A DNA stretch of 64,000 nt from Candidatus Phosphoribacter hodrii (GCA_016707175.1 JADJIB010000002.1:248001-312000), one strand, 5' to 3'. Counted from the first letter of the stretch, positions 51,535 to 61,952 are shown. Numbers and translations are program-made. Notes: generated from the letters alone by a model not told the origin.

Positions 51535-52043
51535 TCCCGTTCGCTCGCGGGCTCGTCCGCGTCGTCGCCGGAGCCCTCCGAGTCGTCCGAGTCTTCCGGG
51601 TCGTCCTCGGACTCGTCGTCGTCCGACTCACCCGGCTTGCGGTAGGGGTCGGCCTCCCCGGCGTAGACCGCGCCGGCTGCCGCCTTGGCGATCTCCTCGT
51701 CGCGCGCCTTGGTGGCGACCAGGAGGTCTTCCAGGTGAGCCGCCCCCTCGGGGAGGGCGTCGGCGACGAAGTCGATGCTCGGGGTGAGCCGGATCCCCAA
51801 TTGGCCCAAGGCCGAGCGGATCTTGCCCTTAGCCGACTCCAGCGCCTTGGCCGTGTTGGCTCGTTCCTCGTCGGACCCGAACACCGTGTAAAAGACCGTG
51901 GCGTGTTGCAGGTCGCCCGTGACGCGGACGTCGGTCACGGTGACGAAGCCGAGGCGCTCGTCCTTGACCCGGTATTCCAGCTGCTCGGCGACGATCGCTT
52001 TGATCCGCTCAGCGATCTTGCGCGCCCGCGCGGCGTCGGCCAT
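51531..52043 (-). CDS. rbfA: 30S ribosome-binding factor RbfA with acidic C-terminal tail
   Basis: Late 30S assembly and cold-adaptation factor. The first about 120 residues are a KH-like RbfA core (ARKIAERIKAIVAEQLEYRVKDERLG, in part, and VTDVRVTGDLQHATVFYTVFG). The last about 40 residues are almost entirely Asp, Glu and Ser (DDDESEDDPEDSDDSEGSGDD), giving 170 residues against the usual 120-135. The ATG at 52043 is the family start. The gene lies 144 nt past infB, with a motif hairpin between. Confidence 0.93.
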   Translation of the reverse strand: MADAARARKIAERIKAIVAEQLEYRVKDERLGFVTVTDVRVTGDLQHATVFYTVFGSDEERANTAKALESAKGKIRSALGQLGIRLTPSIDFVADALPEGAAHLEDLLVATKARDEEIAKAAAGAVYAGEADPYRKPGESDDDESEDDPEDSDDSEGSGDDADEPASERE

Positions 52044-52075
52044 TGAAGGTCCTTCTCTGTCAACGGACTTCGGTT

Positions 52076-52126
52076 GCTGCGGTATGCCGCGTCGCCCGTG
52101 TGGGGGCGGACGCGGCATACCGCAGC
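52076..52126. terminator. Hairpin of inverted GTATGCCG motifs between infB and rbfA
   Basis: CTGCGGTATGCCGCGTC (52077-52093) pairs perfectly with its complement (52109-52125), and one more G-C pair closes the base. The loop is 15 nt. It lies 62 nt downstream of the infB stop and 33 nt upstream of the rbfA start, so it should attenuate infB read-through into rbfA-truB-ribF or stabilise one of the products. Confidence 0.65.
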
Positions 52127-52187
52127 GGTGGGGTTTGCGAAGTCCACACCGATGCTTGAAACCCGACCAAGCGTGGGGCGTACGAGA

Positions 52188-55121
52188 CTACGCGCGCGGC
52201 TTCACACGCATTTCGTAGGTCTCGATGATGTCCTCGATCTGCAGGTCGTTGAACGACCCGAGGTTGATACCGCACTCGTACCCATCGCGGACCTCGGTGA
52301 CGTCGTCCTTGAACCGACGCAGCCCGGCGATCTCGATGTTCTCGCCCACGACGACGCCGCGACGAGTGATCCGAGCCTTGGCACCACGACGGATCTCGCC
52401 CGAGCGAACGAGCGAACCGGCGATGTTGCCGAACTTGCTCGACCGGAAGATCTCCCGAATCTCGGCGGTGCCCAGGGACACCTCTTCGTACTCGGGCTTG
52501 AGCATGCCCTTGAGGGCCGCCTGGACCTCTTCGATGGCCTGGTAGATGACCGTGTAGTAACGGATCTCCACGCCCTCGCGGTCGGCCACCTCGGCGTTCT
52601 GCCCTTCGGCACGCACGTTGAAGCCGATGATGACCGCGTTGGAGGCCATCGCGAGGTTGATGTTGTTCAGCGTGATCGCGCCGACACCACGGTCGATGAT
52701 CCGCAACTCGACCTCGTCGCCGACGTCGATCTGCAGCAGCGCATCTTCCAGGGCCTCGACCGAGCCGGACACGTCACCCTTGAGGATGAGGTTGAGGGTC
52801 TCGACCCGACCAGCCGCCAGGGCCTCGTTGAGGTCTTCGAGGCTGATCCGCTTGCGGGCCTTGGCCAGCGAGGCCTGCCGGTCGGCAGCCTCCCGACGCT
52901 CGGCGATCTGGCGTGCCGTGCGGTCGTCAGGAGCCACGACGAACGTGTCACCTGCACGCGGCACGGACGACAGACCCAAGACCTGGACCGGGCGCGACGG
53001 AGTGGCGACATCGAGGTTGTTGCCGTGCTCGTCGAGCAGGGCCCGGACGCGGCCGTGGGCCGAGCCGGTGACGATCGCGTCGCCGACCCGCAAGGTGCCC
53101 TGCTGGACCAGGACCGTGGCGGTGGCGCCCCGGCCACGGTCGAGGTTGGCCTCGATGGCCACACCACGAGCATCGGTGTCGGGGTTGGCCCGAAGATCCA
53201 GGGCGGCATCGGCCGTCAGGAGCACCGCTTCCAACAGCCCCTCGATGTTGAGCTTCTCGCGAGCCGAGACGTCGACGAACATCGTGTCGCCGCCGTACTC
53301 CTCAGCCACCAGGTTGTACTCGGTGAGTTGCTGGCGAATCTTGTCGGGGTTGGCACCCTCTTTGTCGATCTTGTTGACCGCCACGACGATCGGCACATCG
53401 GCCGCCTGCGCGTGGTTGAGCGCCTCGATCGTCTGGGGCATGACCCCGTCGTCGGCAGCGACGACGAGGATGGCGATGTCGGTCACCTTCGCACCACGAG
53501 CACGCATGGCCGTGAAGGCCTCGTGACCCGGGGTGTCGATGAAGGTGATCGCCCGATCGATGCCCTCGTGCTGGGTGACGATCTGGTAGGCGCCGATGTG
53601 CTGGGTGATGCCGCCGGCCTCAGTCGCGATGACGTTGGCGTGCCGGATGGCGTCGAGCAGCTTGGTCTTGCCATGGTCGACGTGACCCATGACCGTGACC
53701 ACCGGGGGCCGAGCGACGAGAAGCTCCTCGTCGTCCTCGACGGCGTCGAGGTCGATGTTGAAGGCTGCGAAGAGCTCCTTCTCCTCGTCTTCGGGCGAGA
53801 CGACCTCGACGACGAAGCCGAGCTCGGCGCCGAGGAGCTTGAAGGTGTCCTCGTCGAGCGACTGGGTCGCGGTCGCCATCTCACCGAGGTGGAAGAGCAC
53901 GGTGACCAGCGATGCCGGGTTGGCGTTCACCTTGTCGGCGAAGTCGGTCAAGGACGACCCGCGCCGGACCCGCACGACGGTCGTGCCGTCCCCACGGGGA
54001 ACGCTCACGCCACCGATCGTCGGGGCCTGCATCTGCTCGAATTCCTGGCGCTTGGCCCGCTTGGACTTGCGCCCACGCACCGGACGGCCACCGCCGCGAC
54101 CGAAGGCACCCTGGGTGCCACCACGACCGGGCGCACCGGGACGACCGCCGAAGCCACCGCCACCACCTGCGCCAGCACCACCGGGCGCACCGCCGCCGCC
54201 GGGACGACCGCCGAAGCCGCCGCCACCGCCACCGGGACGACCGGGGCCGCCGGGGCGAGCACCGGGAGCCGGACGGGTGCCGGGACGGGCGACCGAGGCA
54301 CGGTCGGGCATCATCCCGGGGTTGGGGCGCGGACCACCGGGACGCGGCCCACCGGGGCCGGCCGCTGCCGGACGAGGCCCACCGGGGCCAGCAGCACCCG
54401 GACGGGCCTGCGGACGCGGCATCCCCTGGTTGGGGGCGAAGGGGTTGTTGCCCGGTCGCGCCGGGCCGCCTTCACGCGGGGGTCGACCCATGCCCTGGCT
54501 GGGGGCGAACGGGTTGTTGCCCGGTCGCGGCGAACCTGGACGCGGAGCCGGACGCGGGCCGGGGACGGGGCCTGCGGGCGCACCGGACGGTGCGCTGGTC
54601 GGCGCAGCCGGAGCCGCGGGAGCCGACGGACCTGCCGCGGCCGGACGCGGCGCCACCGGCGCTGCCGGAGCGGCGACCGGAGCCTGGGCCGCAGGAGCCT
54701 GGACCGCCGGAGCGGCCGGAGCAGGTGCTGCGGGAGCCGACGGTGCCGGCGCGGCGGGAGCCGGCGCCGAGGGGGCCGGCACGCCCGAGCGGGCCGGGGC
54801 CGGAGCGGGTGCAGCTGCCGCGGGAGCAACGGGCGCCGCAGCGGCCGGAGCGGGAGCCGACGGGGTGACCGGGGCGGGTGCCGCCGGTGCTGCGGGTGCC
54901 GCCGGGGTGGCCGCACGAGCAACGGGGGCAGCTGCAGCAGGCGCGGGAGCCGACGCAGCGGCGGGCTTGGGGAAGGTCTCACGGACCTTGCGTTCGACCG
55001 GTGACTCGATGGTCGACGACGGGGACTTGACGTACTCCCCCAGCGCACTGAGGTGCGCCATCAGGGACTTACTGTCGGTGCCGAGCTCTTTGGCGAGCGC
55101 GCTCACACGGACCTTTGCCAC
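52188..55121 (-). CDS. infB: Translation initiation factor IF-2
   Basis: GTPase that brings initiator tRNA to the 30S subunit. The 977 residues start MAKVRVSALAKELG (IF2_N). A long Ala/Pro-rich then Gly/Pro/Arg-rich linker follows (about 50-355), with a repeated GNNPFAPxQGM unit and GGPRP repeats. A second IF2_N region precedes the G domain (G1 GHVDHGKT, G3 DTPGHEAF, G4 NKID) and the C-terminal domains. The low-complexity linker is normal for Actinobacteria. No GTATGCCG motif lies in this 2.9-kb gene. Confidence 0.97.
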   Translation of the reverse strand: MAKVRVSALAKELGTDSKSLMAHLSALGEYVKSPSSTIESPVERKVRETFPKPAAASAPAPAAAAPVARAATPAAPAAPAAPAPVTPSAPAPAAAAPVAPAAAAPAPAPARSGVPAPSAPAPAAPAPSAPAAPAPAAPAVQAPAAQAPVAAPAAPVAPRPAAAGPSAPAAPAAPTSAPSGAPAGPVPGPRPAPRPGSPRPGNNPFAPSQGMGRPPREGGPARPGNNPFAPNQGMPRPQARPGAAGPGGPRPAAAGPGGPRPGGPRPNPGMMPDRASVARPGTRPAPGARPGGPGRPGGGGGGFGGRPGGGGAPGGAGAGGGGGFGGRPGAPGRGGTQGAFGRGGGRPVRGRKSKRAKRQEFEQMQAPTIGGVSVPRGDGTTVVRVRRGSSLTDFADKVNANPASLVTVLFHLGEMATATQSLDEDTFKLLGAELGFVVEVVSPEDEEKELFAAFNIDLDAVEDDEELLVARPPVVTVMGHVDHGKTKLLDAIRHANVIATEAGGITQHIGAYQIVTQHEGIDRAITFIDTPGHEAFTAMRARGAKVTDIAILVVAADDGVMPQTIEALNHAQAADVPIVVAVNKIDKEGANPDKIRQQLTEYNLVAEEYGGDTMFVDVSAREKLNIEGLLEAVLLTADAALDLRANPDTDARGVAIEANLDRGRGATATVLVQQGTLRVGDAIVTGSAHGRVRALLDEHGNNLDVATPSRPVQVLGLSSVPRAGDTFVVAPDDRTARQIAERREAADRQASLAKARKRISLEDLNEALAAGRVETLNLILKGDVSGSVEALEDALLQIDVGDEVELRIIDRGVGAITLNNINLAMASNAVIIGFNVRAEGQNAEVADREGVEIRYYTVIYQAIEEVQAALKGMLKPEYEEVSLGTAEIREIFRSSKFGNIAGSLVRSGEIRRGAKARITRRGVVVGENIEIAGLRRFKDDVTEVRDGYECGINLGSFNDLQIEDIIETYEMRVKPRA

Positions 55122-55184
55122 GTTTCTCCTGTCTTGGGTCTGTGCCTCGACAGGGGCGCAGACCGCGTTAGTGCTGGGGCTTGC

Positions 55185-55583
55185 TCATTGCTGAGTGCTC
55201 ATCGCGTGCTCATCAGCGTCTAACCCGCCTTGTGGTTGTTCGGACATCGTCGGCTCGAGCGGTGGAACGAGATCTCGCAGGTATGCCGTCAGGGCTGCGG
55301 CGTCGGCGGGGACCTGCAGGCGCAGGGCTCTTCCGAACGCCCGTTTCCGGACGGCGACCTCTAGACAAGCGGTCTCCGGGTGCAGCCATGCGCCGCGCCC
55401 GGGGAGCCGATGTCGCACATCGGGGACCAACCGGGCATGTCCGGCTTCCACGATGGCGACCACTCGCACGAGAACCAACCAGCTATCCGGGCGGCGACAT
55501 CCCACGCAGGTGCGCACAGGGGATCCCTGTTGCGCGGCATACGGGAAGGACGCCGAACGGAGTCCAGTCCGGTCGGTCCCCAT
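55185..55583 (-). CDS. ylxR: YlxR family (DUF448) protein
   Basis: Small nucleic-acid-binding protein usually found between nusA and infB. In B. subtilis it has been linked to RNase P modulation. 132 residues with the signature PVRTCVGCRRPDSW near residue 22, PGRGAWLH and AVRKRAFGRALRL. A short acidic tail follows. The ATG at 55583 leaves 31 nt to nusA. Confidence 0.9.
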   Translation of the reverse strand: MGTDRTGLRSASFPYAAQQGSPVRTCVGCRRPDSWLVLVRVVAIVEAGHARLVPDVRHRLPGRGAWLHPETACLEVAVRKRAFGRALRLQVPADAAALTAYLRDLVPPLEPTMSEQPQGGLDADEHAMSTQQ

Positions 55584-55614
55584 CAGTCTACCCCGTGGCG
55601 GGGTGACCCGTGGG

Positions 55615-56777
<1,163 letters not shown>

Positions 56778-56778
<1 letters not shown>

Positions 56779-57428
56779 CAGCCCTCCTCACTGCTCGGCT
56801 CGTCCAACTCGTCGTCTGTCTCGTCTGTCTCGTCAAGCTCGCCTGTGTCATCGGTCTCGTCGGTCTCGTCGGTCTCGTCGATCTCGGCGTCTGTGTCGTC
56901 CAAGTCGACCTCGTCGATCCGCCCGAACTCGATGATGACGCGGCCGTCGCGCACCTGGTCCACCGGGATCTCGACCGGCCCTGTGGCGGTGGCCGCCGGG
57001 TCGGCGGCCGGGTCAGGTGTCAGGACGATGACCAAATCGCTCACGGAGGCGATCCGCCCGGAGCGCTCCGCGCCGTCCAACAGGCGCAAGCGCACGAGGC
57101 GCCCGACGTTGCGGCGCAGGTGGCGAGGCTGGGTCAGCGGCCTATCCACGCCGGGCGAGCTCACCTCGAGCACGTAGGGCGCGTTGCCCACGCGGGTGTC
57201 GGAATCGAGGGCTGCATCGACGACCCGAGTGGCATCGGCCACCTCGTCCAAGGACAGAGGCGCCACGAACGAGGTGGTGTCAGTGTTGGCGAGGCCGGCC
57301 AGGGAGCGGTCGACCGCGATCCGAACCACCGAGCGACGCCCGGCAGCGGTCACGGTGACGTCCTCCACGACCAGATCCACCGCGGCCAGCGGCGCTTCGA
57401 CAATGGAGCGGACAAGGCTTGCCTGCAC
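56778..57428 (-). CDS. rimP: Ribosome maturation factor RimP with acidic repeat tail
   Basis: 30S assembly factor. The GTG start has AGGAGG 8 nt upstream and gives 216 residues. The core (about 1-170) has VEDVTVTAAGRRSVVRIAVD, YVLEVSSPGVDRPL and the C-terminal SH3-like barrel. The last about 45 residues are a repetitive Asp/Glu/Thr tail (DETDETDETDD and similar) encoded by tandem 9-bp repeats near 56854-56880. First gene of rimP-nusA-ylxR-infB-rbfA-truB-ribF. Confidence 0.92.
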
Positions 57429-57570
57429 GGCGCACACCTCCTGCTCTTGTCGATTTTCCGCACTCGCGGGACCCGTCGGCCAGCCGATGGGTGACACCAC
57501 TGTAACGGCGCTACCGCTGCCCTGACGTCAGTCGAGCGGCGCGGGCACCGTCCCATGCCATGATCGGGCC

Positions 57571-58611
57571 GTGTCTCGGGCCCCCCTCACCGCCGGTTTG
57601 GGCGGCATACCCCGTCGTATGCCGCCCCGCCGCACCGTGTTGCGCGCGGCGGGGTTGGCCGGCCTGTCGGCCGTGGCGGGCATCGGCCTGGCCGGGTGTG
57701 GGATCCGGTTGGAGGACGACGCTCCCACCATCCCGTTTGTCAGCCGCCAACCGATCCCCGACGAGGCGTTGCTCGTCGCGGCCTATCGACGGGCGACGGC
57801 GTTGGCTGGAGTCGCCGGCCGGGCTACGGGGGTGCCTCTCGCGCCTGAGGTGACGCAACGGCATACCCGTCAGGCCCAGGTGCTGCGTGCGATCCTCGAA
57901 ACGGGGCAGGTCCCCGAACGAATCATCAGCGGGCCGCCCGGCTCGACCGCGACGGCGACCTCGGGGCCGACCGCGCCCGTCGATGGAACCGCGACCACGG
58001 CGTCCACATCGGCACCCACGAACGCGGTGCCGCCGCCGGTCACCGCGGGGGAGTTGGCCCGCGCGGCTCGCGACACCGCCGATGCCTCGATCGCGGCTGC
58101 CGGGTCGTTCGTCACCCAGCGAGCCCTGGGTGTCGCCATCGCCGCCCATGACGCTGCGGGCGCGGCAAGCCTCGCGGCGCCGCCCGTCTGGCCGACCCGC
58201 GACCCGCTGCCCGCCCCCGTCGCCACGCCGTTGGTGGGGGTGACGCGAGCCTGCGAATACGCCCTCGAGGTCGCTGCAGCGCATCTGCTCGACACGGACC
58301 GTGAGTCGCTCCTCGCCACGGTCGCCGCGCTGACCCGCCGCGAGGCGACGCTGGCCGCCGCGCTGACCCCGGACCCGCTTCCTGCTTTGGGTTATCACCT
58401 GCCCTTCCCCGTCACCGGGCCGGACGACGCTCGGCGGCTGGTGAGCGTCGTCCTTCGCAACCTCGTGGACCGCGGGTTGGACGATCTCGATCGGATCCCG
58501 CAGGGGTCCTCTGCCCTGCTCGAAGTGGTCCGGCTTGAAACTGAAGCGGTAACGCTGGCCGTCGCCCACGGCGTCGCCTGGCCGACGATGCCCGGGCTGG
58601 CGCTGGGGTGA
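57571..58611 (+). CDS. DUF4439 Tat lipoprotein
   Basis: 346 residues. A twin-arginine signal (PPRRTVLRAAGLAGLSAVAG) with lipobox LAGC predicts export as a folded lipoprotein. A Thr/Ala/Pro-rich linker (about 130-155) precedes a C-terminal helical ferritin-like DUF4439 domain (RACEYALEVAAAHLL and LLEVVRLETEAVTLA). Function is unknown. It is usually found divergent from rimP in Actinobacteria, as here. An inverted motif pair (57601-57626) forms a hairpin within codons 11-19. The GTG start is the only one before the RR motif with this spacing. Confidence 0.8.
   Translation: MSRAPLTAGLGGIPRRMPPRRTVLRAAGLAGLSAVAGIGLAGCGIRLEDDAPTIPFVSRQPIPDEALLVAAYRRATALAGVAGRATGVPLAPEVTQRHTRQAQVLRAILETGQVPERIISGPPGSTATATSGPTAPVDGTATTASTSAPTNAVPPPVTAGELARAARDTADASIAAAGSFVTQRALGVAIAAHDAAGAASLAAPPVWPTRDPLPAPVATPLVGVTRACEYALEVAAAHLLDTDRESLLATVAALTRREATLAAALTPDPLPALGYHLPFPVTGPDDARRLVSVVLRNLVDRGLDDLDRIPQGSSALLEVVRLETEAVTLAVAHGVAWPTMPGLALG
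57601..57626. repeat. In-gene inverted pair of GTATGCCG motifs
   Basis: GGCGGCATAC (57601-57610) and GTATGCCGCC (57617-57626) form a 10-bp stem with a 6-nt loop inside the signal-peptide coding region of the DUF4439 gene, 30 nt after its start codon. The encoded residues are GGIPRRMPP. Confidence 0.75.
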
Positions 58612-59564
58612 CCGTGGTGGCGCTTCCCGCCGGTCTCGTCGCCGCGGCGGCGGGGCGTCCGGCGGATGTCCTGCTGGACGGCCCGTCCGCACGACACGCG
58701 ATCGACGGCGACTCGTGGTTGCGCGGGCTGCCGCGGACGGTTGCCGACGTGTGCGCCGATTGGGAGTTGACGCCCGACGGCCCGGCCCGGCACGGGGCCT
58801 GCGCGATCGCCCTCCCGGTTGTCAGCGCCGACGGCCCGGCCATGCTCAAGGTCACCTGGCCGCATCACGAGGCCGCGGGCGAGCATCTCGCGTTGCGGCA
58901 CTGGGGTGGCCAAGCGGCGGTTCGACTCCTGCGAGCCGACCCGTCCCTGTGGGCCCTGCTGCTCGAGCGCCTCGACGCCGACCGAGACCTGCACGGCATA
59001 CCCATGGATGAGGCGTGCGAGGTCGTCGGTGACCTGCTGCGCCACCTGAAGGTGCCCGCTCCCCCGACCGTGCCAACGCTGCGTGAGTATGCCGCGCGGA
59101 AGGCGGACGCGTACGCGGATGTGCTCGCCGGTGGCGCCGGCCCGGTGCCTCGGCGGTTCGTCGACCAGGCGAGGGCGTTGGCCGCAGATTTCGCCACTGA
59201 TGACTCGGGCGGTGGATGGCTGCTGCACACCGATCTGCACTGCTCCAACGTCCTGCGCGGGATCCGCGACGGCCGGCCGGCATGGGTGGCGATCGACCCC
59301 AAGCCGGCGGCCGGCGACCGCGCCTTCGACGTGGTCGCGCTGTTGTGGGACCGGCCCGACGAGTTGGGCACCGGGGCCGACCTTCGGTGGGGGCTGCGTC
59401 GACGGGTGGAGATCGTGTGCGAGGCCGCGGAAATCGACGAGGACCGGGCTCGGTCCTGGGCTATCGTCCGCGAGATGGACAACGCACTTGAGGTGGCTCA
59501 CGACCCCGCGGCTGCGGACCGCGTCAGCCTTGCGGTGGCGATCATCAAGGCGATGCAGCCATGA
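58608..59564 (+). CDS. Aminoglycoside/hydroxyurea kinase-like phosphotransferase
   Basis: 318 residues of the APH(6)/hydroxyurea phosphotransferase type. The catalytic loop is HTDLHCSNVLRG (usually HxDxxxxN), the metal site AIDPKPAAGDRAFDV, and there is an N-terminal nucleotide-binding region (MLKVTWPHHEAAGEHLAL, in part). Such kinases phosphorylate streptomycin or other small molecules, but chromosomal copies often have unknown substrates, so resistance is not established. The GTG start overlaps the DUF4439 stop, and the stop overlaps the VOC gene start (ATGA). Confidence 0.85.
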   Translation: MTVVALPAGLVAAAAGRPADVLLDGPSARHAIDGDSWLRGLPRTVADVCADWELTPDGPARHGACAIALPVVSADGPAMLKVTWPHHEAAGEHLALRHWGGQAAVRLLRADPSLWALLLERLDADRDLHGIPMDEACEVVGDLLRHLKVPAPPTVPTLREYAARKADAYADVLAGGAGPVPRRFVDQARALAADFATDDSGGGWLLHTDLHCSNVLRGIRDGRPAWVAIDPKPAAGDRAFDVVALLWDRPDELGTGADLRWGLRRRVEIVCEAAEIDEDRARSWAIVREMDNALEVAHDPAAADRVSLAVAIIKAMQP

Positions 59565-60367
59565 GCGGGGCGATGGGCGAGGCAACGAGCACGGTTACTG
59601 ACAGCGGCGGCGGCGTTCGGGTGCACTGGGTGACGGCGTTCCTGGACCGCCCGGTTGCAGCCTTCGCCTTAGCCGCCGACTTCTGGTGTGCGGCCCTCGG
59701 GGCGACCCTTTCGGCGCGTCGGGGCGAGCAGGGCGAGTTCGCCACCCTGTTGCCGACCGACGGCGACGCTGCGATCAAACTCCAAGGGGTCGGCGACCCG
59801 TGCCAGGGCGGACACCTCGATCTGGAGGTCCCCGACGTCGTCGCCGCTCGCGACCGCGCCGTCGGCCTCGGAGCCAGGTCAGTTGCGGATCTCGGGTCGC
59901 TCCAGGTGTTGCGCTCCCCTGCCGGGCTGCTCTTCTGCTTCGTTCCGCTGCGCCGCGCCGGGGTCCGTCCTCCGGTCGTCGAGACGCCCGGTGGACGGGT
60001 GCGCGCTGACCAGGTCGCCCTCGACGTGGGCCCGGCGAGCGCGCCCGCCGAAGTGGAGTTTTGGGCGGCGCTCACCGGGTGGCGAGTGGTTGCCTCGGTT
60101 CGCCCCGAGTTCACCGTGCTCATCCCACCGCCCGAGTTGGCGATCCGCCTGCTCCTGCAGCGCCTGGACACCGAACCGAGCAACGGACCCCGGATGCACC
60201 TGGACCTGGCCTGCGCCGACGTCAGCGCCGCGACGGCATACCATCGCTCGCTTGGGGCGCAGGTGGTGGCGGTGCAGGAGTTCTGGACCGTCCTGCGTGA
60301 CCCCGCGGGTGAGGTCTACTGCCTCACTGCCCGGGACCCGTCGACCGGCCGCCTTCCCGGCCACTGA
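59561..60367 (+). CDS. VOC (glyoxalase/bleomycin resistance-like) family protein
   Basis: 268 residues with two VOC modules: VHWVTAFLDRPV to LLFCFVPL, and ADQVALDVGPAS to EVYCLTARDP. Members bind metals and act as dioxygenases, isomerases or antibiotic-binding proteins. The metal-site pattern is weak here, so a binding role is as likely as catalysis. It is translationally coupled to the upstream kinase-like gene. Its 3' end overlaps the opposing small membrane gene by 44 nt. Confidence 0.8.
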   Translation: MSGAMGEATSTVTDSGGGVRVHWVTAFLDRPVAAFALAADFWCAALGATLSARRGEQGEFATLLPTDGDAAIKLQGVGDPCQGGHLDLEVPDVVAARDRAVGLGARSVADLGSLQVLRSPAGLLFCFVPLRRAGVRPPVVETPGGRVRADQVALDVGPASAPAEVEFWAALTGWRVVASVRPEFTVLIPPPELAIRLLLQRLDTEPSNGPRMHLDLACADVSAATAYHRSLGAQVVAVQEFWTVLRDPAGEVYCLTARDPSTGRLPGH

Positions 60368-60590
60368 CCCGAGGTCGGAAGGTCGCGCCGACCGCGGCGC
60401 CCACGAGGACCGCGATGACGGCGGTCGTGCCCGACAGAGGGTCGCTGTTGAAGCTGGCCAGAACGAGGGCCGCGGGAAGGGCGACGAGCACAACAACGCG
60501 GTGCCAGACGGGGCTGGACGCCCAGCGCGGCAGCACCCACGAGGCACCGAAGGCTGTTGCGGTCACCAGCACAACGGCAAAGATCTTCAT
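60324..60590 (-). CDS. Small membrane protein, unknown function
   Basis: 88 residues with hydrophobic segments at about 4-20, 28-47 and 55-70 (KIFAVVLVTATAFGASWVL, WHRVVVLVALPAALVLA). The ATG has AGGAG 10 nt upstream. Its 3' end overlaps the VOC gene on the other strand. I do not recognise a family. The 217 nt upstream (60591-60807) show nothing certain. Confidence 0.6.
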   Translation of the reverse strand: MKIFAVVLVTATAFGASWVLPRWASSPVWHRVVVLVALPAALVLASFNSDPLSGTTAVIAVLVGAAVGATFRPRVSGREGGRSTGPGQ

Positions 60591-60807
60591 GGGTCACTAT
60601 CTCCTGTCGTTTGCCCTAGTGGTTACCCGCCGAGGCCGGAGGTCGTCTTGAGCGTGCCAGTGTTGGACGTGCGCGACCACCCTCGCGGGCAGGGCCGAGG
60701 CGCGCCGCTTCCGGCATGCCACGTCGGTCACCGACTGTGCGTGCGGATGAGGCCGATCAGGGCGAAACGCTGAACTGTGGGTGATGTATCGATGACACGC
60801 CTAGCAC

Positions 60808-61065
60808 ATGACGATCAGGGACCAGGTCCTCGAACGGGCCGTTGCGCAGCACGGCTACGTGACGACACGCGATGCGCGTGAACTCGGGATCGACCCTACG
60901 CAGCTGCGGCTCATGGCTGCCCGGGGGCGCCGGGCGGGTCCCACGTGTTGTCGCGGGCCCCGGTCCAGGACCGAACACGACGAGTTCCATCTGACGGTCC
61001 CGCGCGACAACCATCCGCGCGGTGCCGGCGGCGATCTCTACCGGCTGCACCGGAGTTCTGGCTGA
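60808..61065 (+). pseudogene. Remnant of an AbiEi-type antitoxin
   Basis: The first about 40 codons (MTIRDQVLERAVAQHGYVTT, DARELGIDPTQLRLMAARGR) match the AbiEi antitoxin N-terminal winged helix of type IV toxin-antitoxin systems. After that the frame reads through a scrambled GC-rich stretch (RRAGPTCCRGPRS). It returns to family-like TEHDEF, directly joined to HLTVPRDNHPRGAGGDLYRLHR, which normally lies some 40-50 residues later. So there is at least one frameshift and an internal deletion. No intact AbiEii toxin follows. Read as a decayed gene. Confidence 0.7.
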
Positions 61066-61952
61066 AGCGTCGGAGAAGGACGACCGCCAGCGCCGTGGCC
61101 CCAGTGGAAGCCCAGCGCGAGAGGTCCCGCTTGATTGCGCGGCGCTGGAGCAAGCCGTTGCTGAAGGCCCCGTGCGGCTGCTCCGACCGCTTCGTGCCAA
61201 ATGATGGAACGACCGAAGGGGGACGAGCGCGCCGGCGCGGTCTCGCCCGCATGCGCGCGTTACGCCGAGAGTGCGGCCCGACATTGAGCGCTCCCGGCGG
61301 TGTTCCACGCGGCAGGACGCCTGGCCGCCTGAGGCGCCCTCAAACGGTCTCGAGGCATCGAGGTAGCCGGGAGATCGGCCGTGGGCGTCCGGGTCCAGTT
61401 TCATCGACCGAATCGCCAGCGCCGGATGTGGACACGGAGACGCAGCGCACCTCGAGGGGTGTCCGTGGCTGCCGGGAGGCTCGGCCCGGACTGCGGGAAG
61501 CCCGCGCGGTCACCGATCCGCCCGAGGGATACGCCGATTGGCTGACCACCTCTGGGACGCGTCGACCTCGAACCTGTTCAGTTGACGCAGGTAGTCGGCG
61601 AGCCAGGTCTGGGGTGCCAAGGTCCTCGTCGCCTCGAGCACGGCTCGGCCACCCCCGTGATGATGCGACGGATAGGCCGCCGAAGCTCAGCAGCGCGTGC
61701 CCAGGCCGGCCTGGCGTCCCCGCCAGGAGGTTCGCCCGGGAGCCAGCGGCCGCGCCGGTCGAGTGCCCGGTCTCGAAGAGACTCACGGCCGCACCTGCAG
61801 CGCCCGAGAATCGCCCAGGCCGTCGAGGTCGATGTTCGCGGAACATCCTCGTCGGGGCGAGACGCGCCTCTGGATCAGCAGGAACCGCCGTACCAACTTG
61901 CGTCGCTACCGACATCGTCGACCTGGCCGAGAGTCCCTAAAGGACCCAACCG
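61066..61952. other. Decayed non-coding stretch between two gene remnants
   Basis: About 890 nt without a credible gene. Open frames exist on both strands, but their products have no domain character. One short segment near 61522-61560 reads PPEGYADWLTTSG in the forward direction, which resembles the start of DUF1016 (YhcG) proteins. It is probably the old 5' end of the downstream remnant. No GTATGCCG motif occurs between about 60240 and 62600. Confidence 0.5.

Noticed and set aside
60757..61915. Open frames on the minus strand (60757-61404 and 61340-61915) and a long plus-strand frame (60945-61940) in the decayed region
   Set aside because: They have skewed Arg/Ser/Pro composition and no motifs. 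They cut across the recognisable remnants, so I read the region as non-coding debris.
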